From the NCBI GenBank assembly GCA_965153455.1, contig OZ234498.1, positions 7,564,001 through 7,628,000 on the forward strand: a stretch of 64,000 nt of DNA, read 5' to 3'. This document shows, piece by piece, positions 48,312 through 57,416 of this stretch. Made by a program: the position numbers and the translations under genes. The DNA comes from Sphagnum compactum. Taxonomy: Eukaryota > Bryophyta > Sphagnopsida > Sphagnales. The number at the start of each line of letters is the position of its first letter. The stretch's first letter is position 1. The notes beneath the pieces are model-generated. The model saw only the letters and a list, made by a program, of their open reading frames with translations, was not told the DNA's origin and ran no database searches.

Positions 48312-51300
48312 TCAGTGATGAGCAGGAGTAGAAGCAGAAGACTTAGCAGGAGCTGTGTCCTTTTTCTCCTTGGACCCACCAGCAAACAACTTGTAGCCAC
48401 CATAAATGAGCACTCCCCAGCCTGCAAGTGACACAAGCACAAACTGCAACCCACCACTTGTGCTATCAGTGCTCAAACTTGTAGCCACCATAGAAGAGCA
48501 ATCCTCAGTCTGCAAGTGACACAAAAACAGACTGCAACTCCACTCAACCTATCAGTGCTCAAACATAGTGGTGGCTTGGCATGTAATTCAAAATCTTAGC
48601 AGATCCTATAACACCTACCACTCAATGTTTAGTACATTTGACCTATCGCAAACAAAAAAATCAAGAACCATAAAGATAGTGCACGATTTTGACCTACTAC
48701 ATATCTACAGTGATCGTCTCAGTAAGATGTGGGGGGAAGAATGTCCTCACTTGCTCATTTACCATTTTCTGCAGATGATGTCTTTGTGGTGCAAAACCAG
48801 GCACCACAGGTAAAGTTTATATATCTTTCATAAGAATAGAGAAATCTCCATTCTCACGATGAAGAAGAAACAGCAAGGTTAACACTTCCTCAGGAAGCCA
48901 CAGAAAGAACCAAACAAGTGGAGACAAAAAACAAAAAAAAAATGAAAAACACACACCGGTATGAACAAAAGTGCCAGTCTCGCACCTGTTCAGGGACCAT
49001 CAACAGTAGTATGTATGATAGTGACTTAACTATCACAACTTCCCCACTGACTTCATCAGCTCCCTACAGTGGGTAAGGGCTGGTGACAAGCACCATCCTA
49101 CGAACTGAGTTTCTGCTGCGATTCCGGAAGCAACGGGAAGACTCAGCCATACTACTGGCTAGCAACAGACCCCACAACAAAGACCAGACAAAGAAACAAA
49201 GAAAGACAGAAAGGGGAAAGAACAGGGAAAGACTAAGAACAAGTGGGCTTACAGGAAGCTCCCCACTTACATGACCCAAAGCAAAATCATTCTGAAAATG
49301 CCAAAAGCAGAAATTCCAAACAGGAATTTTTCTTTAAGAACCAAACCTCTAGTTCTCTTTAGAAGAACTTTTAAAGGGTAGCTTTTTGCCTTCAGAAAGA
49401 CAATAAGACTGACCATCTGGAAGACAAAAAACTTCTTAGAACTACAAAGTCTCAAGAATCTGTAAAATTGACCCACCTTCGCAGTCATTGAGATATTGGA
49501 ATGAACATGAGGCATTCTAATCATTTCAATACCTGCATACTCTGGTTGAGAGCATTTGTCAAAAAATGTCACAGGATAAACCTTGAGGACTCTGTCTCAC
49601 AGTTAGATCCAAGAAATTACAAGAGAAGCCTTTAGACGTACAATTCAACTCACAAGAAGTTTTTGGGTATATGCCACTACCAAAAGAGTCTTGGTTAAGG
49701 TACATGAAGTTCTCAAAATCTGGAAAATCAGGAACAGAAAGCTCATCCACAAACCTACGAACTAAGGACAAACTATGAAGCACAACAGGACATGTGTTAC
49801 TCTTCAAGAGACGCTTAATGAAATCAAACTCATAGGTAAACAGATAGAAATTAGCCAAATAGACTGCACAATTAGTACCCATGGGAATACCAATGCATTG
49901 TCTATAAACACCCTGACCAAAACAAAGAAACAAATTGTCTAATCAGAAATCCAGCCAAGAGATCAAATCTGAAGCCTCCGCAACTTTGAAGCTATGAAGA
50001 TTTTCAAACAAATTGATCTCTGCTTTATTTTTCAGCCACAAAAACCTAAAGTTCAAAGCTGTTTTTTGAACCATCAAAAACTTAAAACGATGAAGCTTCA
50101 GCATCCGATTAAACACTTTATTTATCAGAACTCTCATACGAGCTTTTAGATTCACTAGGTCAATTTTAGTGTATAGAGTTGAGAAATCCAAAGACTGCAA
50201 CAGAAGTGGGGAAGCTTTATCAATTTCAGATCTCGAAAGATTAAGATTATTTATTACCTCCACCACTCCTGTAGAGTCATTGAGAATCCAACTACTATCA
50301 CAAGGAACATCTGCTTTTTTGAGTTTAGACACCCAAAGATCATTGACCATAGGAAACATAGCTTTGAAGAAAGAACACAGCCACTTAGAAACATCAGTCA
50401 GAGAAGTAGAGCTGGCTGCACAGATAAATCTAGGTTTAATTGGGTTTTTATGAAACTTCCAAACAGCACAAAGAAACGGGAGACAAGGGCCACACTTTAA
50501 CACCTTTAAAATTATGAGCCTTATTAAAAGAGAGATGAAACCACAGGTAAAGTTTCTCCTTACAGCCACCAGACTTAGAGAAATGATTGCTTTAGAAAGT
50601 GAAAAGTGGACACATACAATCTAAGCATTTGAGAGGGACAGAAGAAGAAGCTTACATGCTCTTCCTTCCACCTGCCTGGGTGCATGGGGTCTTCCCAAAG
50701 TGGCACTCTTTTTGGTCCATGTTCATGAGCATCTGTGTTTGCACACCAAGTTCCAACCCAGTACACATACACACATACAGCATCAGAAACCGAGGTGAAA
50801 CTAGCCACTTCAAGAATCAGGTCTAGAATTCTAGACCTTTCCAAGTAAGAATGCAACATGAACCACTGTTGACTTGGTTGAATGCAACACCAACCAACGT
50901 GCATGCTGCAACCAGAACAAGGTTATGAAATTTCCTTGTGAAGTCAAAGAAAGACTTCCAAATAAGGACTTGCAAAACCAGAAAGAAGGAAAAATGCAGA
51001 AGGATAGAACCAAAACAAAGAACAATAAAGTTCTAGCAGTTTGAACAAAAAACGTAACAGACAGTCTCTCACTTGTTCAGGGACAATCAACAGTAACATG
51101 CATGATAGCGACTTATCTATCGCAACTTACCCACTGACTTCATCAGCTCACTACAGTGGGTATAGGCCACTGTAACCACTAGCCTGCATAGGGAGTTCCT
51201 GTCACAAGTCTGGAAGCAACAGCTTCAAGACTCACCCATGATGCTGACTAGCAACTAACATATATCTTTCATAAGAATAGAGAAATTTCCATTCTCACAA

Positions 51301-53148
51301 GAAGGGGGGGAAGAAAAACCACAGCAAGGTTAACACTTCTTCAAGAAGCCACAGAAAGCTACAAACTAGGAAAGACAAAAACAAACAAAAAACATGGATA
51401 TGAACAAAAGTGCCAGTCTCACACTTGTTCAGGGACCATCAACAGTAGTATGTATGTATGATAGTGCCTAATCTACCACAACTTTCCCACTGACTTCATC
51501 AGCTCCCTACAGTGGGTAAAGGCCAGTGAAAAGCACCAACCTGCAAACCAAGTTTCTGCTGCAAATCCAGAAGAAAAGGGAAGCCTCAGCCATACTACTG
51601 GCTAGCAACAGACCACAACACAAGGACAACAAAAAACAGACTGACAGAAAGGGAAAAGCAGAACTTAAAAGGAAAGGATAACAGGGAAAAAACAAAGAAC
51701 AAGTGGGCTTACAAGAAGCTCCCCACTTACAAGACTCTAAACAAAATCATTCTGAAAACTCTAAAAGCTGAAATTCCAAAAAGGGAATATTCTTTATTAA
51801 GTGACCCTCTAGTTCTCTTTAGAAGAATTTTCAAAGGGGAGCCTTTTATCTTCAGAAGGACAACAAGACCAACCATCTGAAAGACAAAAAACTTCTTACT
51901 AACTACAAAGCCTCAAGAACCTGTAAAATTGACTATTGATAACCCCCAGCTTCACAGTAATTGAAATATTGGAATGAACATGAGGCATTCTAATCATTTC
52001 AATACCTGCATATGTGGTTGAGAGCGTTTGTCAAAAATGTCACAGAATAAACCTTGAGGACTTTATCTCACAGCAAGATCCAAGAAATTACGAGAGAATC
52101 AATTTGACTAGCAACTAACAACATAGAAGGGGAAAAACATAGAGAAAAGCAGCAGGGGAGAAAAAAAACATATGCTAGATCTTATCATTCCATTTGACAA
52201 AAAGCAAACCTACAATACATATCACCTTGAATCATTTTTCTCGTTCATACAAGTACACAATTGAGAATTTTCACAACACATTCTATATTATTACAGATAG
52301 TTTCACCATCTTTGACCATTTCTAGGGCTTGGACTAAACCTCTCACACTCTCTCTCCCCCTGCACAATCCACTGCCACTCCCACTGCCATTTGGGTTTTT
52401 ATAAACCTAACCCGGATCATGATGAATCCAAAACCCTAAACTACGTGGACATCTGCATTCAATGTGACTGGCGAAGCGTGTATCCTTCAATGAAAGCTTT
52501 ACAGTTACAACAATACTTTTCTGACCGAGACTGTTCTGGAAGTTGCAGCTCTTCAATTGAGGTAAACAATCTACTAAGCTGCACGATAACGCAGCCACTT
52601 CTATAATCCGACGGCTTTTGCCTGGGAAACTATTGCCTATATTTCAAGACTCCAGCAAGCAAGAACCGCGGCGAGCAGACTGGACCAGGTTTCAGAGGCC
52701 AGATCCAGCTAGCTACATCCTTCACCTTCTGGAAAGACCTAAAAGCGGCCTTTTAGCCACAAGTTCTAGATAGAGATCTCTCTGCGTCTCTCTGCTCTCT
52801 TATATCTTCAACTTCTAAAGGAGCCGCACAGATCCAGCGCCACGACCCTAGAGCGACGGCGATTTTCAGAGGATGACATCGACATGTTGAATCAAGTTAT
52901 TGCATGATCCAACTCTGAACGCTAGATCGATTTCTGTTCTTAAGTAACCCCTTCCGTCTCCGCGGTCATGTAATCAAGCACGTATTCTTCGACCCTAGCT
53001 AGCTCACACCGTGACTAGCTTATAAAAGTACTTCAGACGGCGCGAGGGAGATACCTGATGCAAAAGTACGGGAAGAGCGTTGCAGCGATGACGGCGATTT
53101 CATACGAAGTAACCGAGCTGCAGATCTAGCAGTGGTTGCCATCGCCAT
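48312..53148 (-). CDS. Probable small mitochondrial membrane protein, two exons with a 4.6-kb intron
   Basis: Proposed exons are 53148-53055 and 48421-48312, joined in phase 1, giving 67 residues. Exon 1 reads MAMATTARSAARLLRMKS and on to RSSRTFAS: Arg/Ser/Ala-rich with no acidic residue, typical of a mitochondrial presequence. It is preceded by a (CT)n leader and followed by a GT donor. Exon 2 starts after a pyrimidine-rich '...gtcacttgcag' acceptor and reads WGVLIYGGYKLFAGGSKEKK, then a Ser/Ala/Pro tail ending PAHH: one short hydrophobic segment with a basic flank. The family was not recognised. The join rests on phase agreement, splice words and a downstream duplicate of the acceptor region. 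An alternative is a single-exon frame (48312-48524) read through the acceptor, with the exon 1 gene separate. The intron holds two Penelope-like elements. Confidence 0.45.
48388..48552 (-). repeat. Tandem duplication of the exon 2 start and its acceptor
   Basis: About 86 bp (roughly 48388-48473) is repeated at 48476-48552 with several substitutions, including the words 'cttgtagccaccata' and 'ctgcaagtgacacaa'. The upstream copy (minus orientation) keeps the acceptor-like CAG, but its first codons contain a stop. The duplicated word that encodes Tyr-Gly-Gly-Tyr-Lys also contains an ATG in another frame, which creates the apparent start of a longer single-exon frame. Confidence 0.8.
49043..49073. 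repeat. Conserved hairpin in Penelope-like terminal repeat
   Basis: CCCACTG and CAGTGGG form a perfect 7-bp stem around a 17-base loop. The same stem and loop occur at 51130-51160 and 51486-51516 in the other two terminal-repeat copies. On the minus strand the loop contains CTGATGA. A second hairpin about 20 bases away (GATAGT/ACTATC here) is kept with a paired change in the copy at about 51107-51126. Confidence 0.7.
49267..50569 (-). pseudogene. Penelope-like reverse transcriptase, decayed
   Basis: The frame reads a WKFHKNPIKPRFI phrase (the conserved Lys-x-His-Lys-x-Pro region), LDFSTLYTKID as motif A with its catalytic Asp (about 50160-50195), QCIGIPMGTNCAVYLANFYL as motif B (about 49850-49900), and RFVDE as motif C at 49742-49756. 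FLDL follows further on. The GIPMGTNCA motif and surrounding spacing are characteristic of Penelope-related RTs rather than LTR or LINE enzymes. A stop at about 49940 and a frameshift near 49565 break the frame. In motif C the second Asp of the usual Asp-Asp pair is Glu. The N-terminal part upstream of 50569 is frameshifted. The reading ends at 49267 with no endonuclease. Confidence 0.8.
50590..51035. other. Spacer between the 5' terminal repeat and RT of Penelope-like copy A
   Basis: This stretch should encode the N-terminal part of the element's protein or its 5' UTR. Open frames on the minus strand at 50575-50904 and 50831-51025 have no recognised motif. Confidence 0.35.
51260..52124 (-). 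mobile_element. Penelope-like retroelement, copy B, 5'-truncated or internally deleted
   Basis: From 51260 to about 52100 this copy aligns with 48818-49625 of copy A throughout, including the terminal repeat, the 3' UTR and the last part of the RT. It keeps an 18-base coding segment near 51935-51952 that copy A lost. At its 5' side (52108-52123) it carries only 'tgactagcaactaaca', the word that also ends the 5' terminal repeat of copy A at 51245-51260. The body of the RT is therefore missing between those two points. Confidence 0.7.
52125..53054. other. Intron-proximal sequence without recognised exons
   Basis: GC content rises toward the exon at 53055-53148. Open frames of 60-70 codons exist on both strands at 52391-52606, but neither matches a family that could be named. 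Part of it may be ancestral intron 1 sequence not covered by the Penelope-like insertions. Confidence 0.4.
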
Positions 53149-53500
53149 GGCGAAGAAGAAGAGAGAGAGAGAGAGAGAGAGATGGGCAATCGCGCTTGGA
53201 TAGCTTCCCGCAAACACCCAACAACGACCTTTGTTTTCCGCTCTCGACAAAACACAGCTTTTTCTGCCAGAGAGACGAAGATGGGAACATCTCGGGAACT
53301 TCAAGTGGAGCAGAGTTCGCGCTTTCTTTACTGCAGACGAACATCAGGTGAGAACAGCTCAGGAATAGAGTTCTCCCTTTCATCACTGTACGAGGACATC
53401 AGGTGGGAACATGTCGGGAACGACGAGGTGAACAGAGTTCTCGCTTTCATCACTGCAAAAGAACATCTCGGGAACTGTACACTGAAAACCAAATAAACAA
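53149..53500 (-). promoter_or_regulatory. Leader and promoter region of the minus-strand gene
   Basis: Directly upstream of the presequence ATG, in minus orientation, is a TTCTTCTTCG word and a (CT)n run (53161-53182), like the pyrimidine-rich leader of the bHLH gene. Around 53255-53480 a phrase on 'gggaacatctcgggaac' recurs about every 60-70 bases on the plus strand ('gggaacatctcgggaacttc', 'gggaacatgtcgggaacgac', 'gaacatctcgggaactg'). It could be repeated cis elements or a decayed tandem repeat. No TATA box was assigned. Confidence 0.4.
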
Positions 53501-54179
53501 ATCTGACGATTTTTCCTTGTTTTTTTCACTTCTGGCGATTGAAAACCTCAAAATTCACCTAATTTGGCAGGAAAGTAGATTTTTTTTTCAAATCTCGCTT
53601 TGTACTGGCGACCTTTGCAATATCTAAATGTGGACAGTTTTCCTCAAAATATGGCAAAAAAAAATTTGCTAAAAATTTCCAAAAAAGCCCTTTGTAGCTT
53701 TACCACAAGACTCTTTTTTTGTGGCCAGATGACAAGATTCACCCCCAAAAAAAAAGTATTGCACCCACACAACCCTATTCTGTTGAACATTGAAAATAAT
53801 GGTCCCTTTATATATCACTTTCATTGGTCCTTTCAAAATTCTCACAAACCTTCCAAACCCTATTTGAACTGTTAGTTTACTCAAGATAACTTTAAAATAC
53901 AAATCTGACCCACCAAATCCAACAATTTCATGGGCCATAACATTTTTTTCTTCACACCTACACACAAGCCTGCTCAACACCCTTCCTTTGTATTTTAGTA
54001 CAGGAATACTATAACCCTAATCTGTATACAGAGAGACAGACAGGGTTAAAGATTTCTAGCATGTCTTGATCAGAGCCAAAAAGTATCTACCCGGGATTAA
54101 GTCACAACTTGAATTCTGGCGTCAACCAATCCACAAAATGAGATTTATATACCTAAACTTTACGATGATTATGTATCAA
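53501..54179. other. Intergenic DNA left of the tRNA
   Basis: AT-rich with poly-A/T runs. A 91-codon plus-strand frame (53600-53875) and a 103-codon minus-strand frame (53669-53980) overlap each other and show no domain. Confidence 0.4.
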
Positions 54180-54260
54180 GTCAATATGGCCGAGTTGGTC
54201 TAAGGCGCCAGTTTCAGGTACTGGTCCGAAAGGGCGTGGGTTCGAATCCCACTGTTGACA
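54180..54260 (+). tRNA. tRNA-Leu (anticodon CAG)
   Basis: An 81-nt sequence folds as a class II tRNA. The acceptor arm is GTCAATA paired with TGTTGAC (one G-U), with discriminator A at 54260. The D-arm word is TGGCCGAGTTGGTC and doubles as the A box. The anticodon stem CCAGT/ACTGG encloses TTCAGGT with anticodon CAG. A variable arm follows, then the T-arm with GGTTCGAATCC, which is the B box. There is no intron. A run of five T (54276-54280) ends transcription by RNA polymerase III. It reads CUG codons. It appears intact and is probably functional. Confidence 0.97.
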
Positions 54261-54275
54261 GTGTCTTCCCACTGC

Positions 54276-54280
54276 TTTTT
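54276..54280 (+). terminator. RNA polymerase III oligo-T terminator
   Basis: TTTTT begins 16 bases after the tRNA-Leu 3' end, the usual position for polymerase III termination. Confidence 0.8.
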
Positions 54281-54914
54281 AGGACTCTCATTTGTGAAGA
54301 AACTGAGCGTCTGTCACTCTTCGGGGCGCTTTGCCAGTAGCCTGTGACTGTCGTGTTGCAACGACACTATCTCTATCTCTAATTCATCTTCGCTCTACTT
54401 TTACACTGACTTTCAATTTTGCGTAGAATTTCAATTCCCAATGACAAATATTGGGTACTCAAAACTCAATCACTTCTGCACCATAGGTTTGAAAATTACA
54501 AAACCATCGTAGTGCACCAGTGTTTATTTCAGGACTTTTTTTTGTTTGCAGCCAAAGTGGCCATCATTCCATAGGATGATGTAGAAAAAATGGTGATCAT
54601 CGGTAGGAAGATTTAGCCAAATCAAGCTTTAATCACCTATCCCCAATTTCAACTAAACTGGGTCTCAGTTTCAAGCTTCAAAGACTTTACTGATATAACT
54701 GTATTGAGCATGGAAGAAATGTTGTGACTCTGCTGCCAGACTTGGAAATGATCAAAAGATTGTGCAAGATGTGTAGATATTTTCGGGAAAGAATTCACAA
54801 ATTGGCTCAGAGCAGGACTCGATGAACTATTACAAACAGAACCTAGTCTTTATGTCCAACTGCCACTTCTGTAAAGCTGCAGCTTGAACAACTGGAAGCA
54901 TTTACAAAACATCC
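54281..54914. other. Intergenic DNA; contains a short dispersed-repeat match
   Basis: The stretch near 54530-54610 ('gtttgcagccaaagtggccatc', then 'gatgatgtagaaaaaatggt') is similar to 63020-63080 in the same orientation, so both are copies of one repeat. No gene was seen. Confidence 0.5.
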
Positions 54915-55370
54915 GGGTGCTTGGACTTGGCTCAAAATGCAATTTAGATTGCAGTAAATCTACCTACAGATGTAGCAAGCAATTGAATTAGACAAATTAC
55001 TAAAAAGCATGGAAGCATCAATTTGTCAAATTGTCTAGTCTCAGACTTACACAAAATGCAATTTAGATTGCCATGATTCTACCTACCGATCTAGCAGACC
55101 ATTGAGCTGGATAGAGTATTAAGAAACATGGAAGTATAGTCAAATTGTCCGCTCTTGAACTTGGCACAAAATGGAATCTAGATTGATTGAAAGTGATCGT
55201 ACGTACTGATCTAGCAAACAATGAACTGGATAGAGTAGTAAAAACCATCAAAGATTGTCAAATTATCTGCTCTCGGATTAATTAAAACATGATGCGATTT
55301 AGATTGAAATTCTTCTACCTACAGATCTAGCATACCATTGGATAGAGTATTAAAAAGCATAGGAGCAAAT
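54915..55370 (+). repeat. Tandem array of about 115-120 bp, four copies
   Basis: The anchor 'caatttagattg' or a variant falls near 54940, 55059, 55175 and 55295. Each unit also carries 'ctacctaccgatctagca' and 'ggatagagtattaaaaagca' words and a 'caaattgtct' word. Copies are diverged from one another. No frame runs through all of them. Confidence 0.88.
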
Positions 55371-55984
55371 GTTGTGAATAGGACAATATAAATATGTATA
55401 GATATGTATAACTGTTGGTAGACTTTTCTGAAGCGTCCAGTGTTGATCGAGAAGAAGAAAGACCCAGTTGCAGTGGTCAATAGAGCTGCTGCCAGGGGTG
55501 TAAGGGATTGGAGAGTGGGAGGATTTGCAGAAAATGGTGGTACTTGACTTGTGCCTGGTGGAGCTGATTCACTAGATTTAGAAGTGAGACTACAAGACAC
55601 AGGACCCGAAGCAGCAATAACTTAGACTGATAGTTTCATGTTGCAGAAGCTCTAGTACCTGAAAGGAACCATATTTCCCAATTTGCTAAACTATGAATCT
55701 TTGATAGAATATATACAGGATGCTATGTCAATGGGCCACTGCTCCTAACTTAAAATCACCACTATTAACACAAACACAGATTTCCAGTAACTTTAAGTTC
55801 TACTGTTTGTGATTTAGAGTCACCACTTCAAGTGACTGCAAGTCAATTTAGTTTGAATTGTGGCAACTCATGAAACTCCATAATAAACAAGCATTCAACT
55901 CTAGTTTACTATATGGCAGTGTGGAGGTAATATTACACACCACATTTTCATGTTTTCATGAGCATACAATTGATTAGGTTGCAT
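55371..55984. other. Intergenic DNA, no gene seen
   Basis: A 93-codon minus-strand frame at 55319-55600 starts inside the tandem array and has a Ser/Pro/Thr-rich composition without a recognised domain. The right end may belong to the 3' side of the minus-strand copia fragment. Confidence 0.4.
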
Positions 55985-56990
55985 TCAAAATACTAGGATC
56001 AAAAACCTAAAATTATTCCAACTTGTTGTAGACTTTCAAACTTTGTTCTTCCTAATAGCTTTGTGAGAAGATGTGCTCGTTGTGAGGTACTTGGAACATG
56101 CTTTATGTCAACTTCTTCAAATAATACTTTCTCTCGTACAAAGTGGTAGTGGCATTCAATGTGTTTTATCTGAATGTGGAAAATTGGAGTTCTAGCCATT
56201 TTGACATTATGAACATTGTTGCAATACACAATTATTGATTTCAGTTCTATGTGTGCAATTTCATTCAAGAATCTTCTTAACCAAACAACCTCATCGGTGC
56301 CTTCCATTAATGTGCGATATTCAACCTCAACCAAAGACAAGGTTGTCATAGATCATGTCTCTTCACACCACTACACTAAAGAATTTCCCATTTTGAAAAG
56401 ATAACTACTAGTCAACCTTTTGAATTCTATATTGTCTACCCAATCACAAAACCCTCCAACTCAATGTTATTCCCCTTCCTTGAAAGAATTCCATTGTTTA
56501 TATTACCCTTCAAGTACTTGACAATATGTTCTACTGCATTATGATGGGGTACCCAAGGTGTCATTAGAAATTGGTTTACTACAAAAACAAAGATCTAATC
56601 CAGTATTTGCTAAGTAGATCAAGTTTCCCATCATCGTCAGGTAGGTAGTAGGGTCCACCTTAGTTTATTCATGTTTTGTAGTTTTGGCCAAACACCTTCA
56701 TTGAATTTGTAGTATGCCATTCCAAAAATTTGAAGCATATATCTTCAATGTATGATCTTTGAGATAAATATATTCCTCCCTTTATGAAAGTAAACCTATG
56801 AACCAAATAACATCTAAGTTACTCCAAATTTATCATCTTAAATTACTTTTCAAGTTGCATTTTGAGTCATGATACAATTTGCAAGTGTTAAATTTTATCA
56901 TCCATGAATGATTTAATTATGTATATCACTACTAGGTTCTTGTCCTACTCCATTAGAATGAGTACCATGTAGACAGATTAACTAGGACAA
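55985..56990 (-). pseudogene. Ty1/copia retrotransposon fragment: end of RT and RNase H
   Basis: On the minus strand the end of the copia RT is readable: GGIYLSQRSYIEDICFKF, then a YLANTGLD phrase, then VEHIVKYLKG. The RNase H that follows reads LSLVEVEYRTLMEGTDEVVW, then FHIQIKHIECHYHFVRE and DIKHVPSTSQRAHLLTKLLG, which are the standard C-terminal motifs of Ty1/copia polyproteins. The final 116 codons (56349-55999) are open; upstream there are several stops and frameshifts. Gag, protease and integrase are absent. The element is truncated at its 5' side next to an unrelated plus-strand copia LTR. Confidence 0.88.
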
Positions 56991-57092
56991 CATTCAATAT
57001 ATTCTAACTTTGGAGATTAATTCATTATAATCCACATACAACCATGACCATAACCAAAATAAAAGAAAAACATATACTACATTCAATCAAAA

Positions 57093-57404
57093 TGTTGAGA
57101 ATTCAAGGTCAACTAGTTAGGTTTCATTAATTACTGGAGTAGGGAAATAACTAGGTTATTTTCACAAGGTTGAATTATTTTCTCTAGTTCTATAATTTGG
57201 TTATTTATGGTTTGATCTTTTAATTAAATACCTTGTTGTTGATGGTTTGGCTTTTTTTTTTTCATTGCACAAGTTTGTGTATTTCATGTGACAAGAACCA
57301 TAAGGAGTTCTTGATGTTATGTTCCATGTTGTGAGCATCATGTTTTAGTTTCCTTTCAATAAAGATTTATGTTTACACTTGATTAGATCTCTTATTTGTC
57401 AACA
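57093..57404 (+). repeat. Ty1/copia-type LTR, 312 bp
   Basis: It starts TGTTGAGAATTC and ends TTTGTCAACA, giving 6-bp terminal inverted repeats TGTTGA/TCAACA. It is followed at once by TGGTATCAAAGC, matching the initiator tRNA-Met primer-binding site of copia elements. An AATAAA word lies near 57358. It is therefore a 5' LTR on the plus strand. No 3' partner LTR and no gag-pol frame was recognised downstream, so the element is truncated or disrupted. Confidence 0.82.
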
Positions 57405-57416
57405 TGGTATCAAAGC
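57405..57416 (+). promoter_or_regulatory. Copia primer-binding site (initiator tRNA-Met)
   Basis: TGGTATCAAAGC directly abuts the LTR end. It differs by one base from the common TGGTATCAGAGC, enough to prime minus-strand DNA synthesis in related elements. Confidence 0.8.

Larger units (their letters stand above)
48818..51259 (-). mobile_element. Penelope-like retroelement, copy A, with repeated ends
   Basis: In the minus direction this copy has a 5' terminal segment (51259-51036), a spacer, a decayed reverse transcriptase (50569-49267) and a 3' region whose 49170-48950 part repeats the 5' terminal segment. Direct terminal repeats that are not classical TG...CA LTRs fit the pseudo-LTRs of Penelope-like elements. 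Its 3' edge (atatatctttcataagaata) is identical to the 3' edge of copy B at 51260, and the two copies touch head to tail. No GIY-YIG endonuclease domain follows the RT. It lies in the candidate intron of the minus-strand mitochondrial protein gene, in the same orientation as that gene. Confidence 0.65.

Noticed and set aside
49000-49080. A functional hammerhead ribozyme
   Set aside because: Only the CUGAUGA segment is conserved in all copies. GAAA is in one copy only and no stem II can be drawn.
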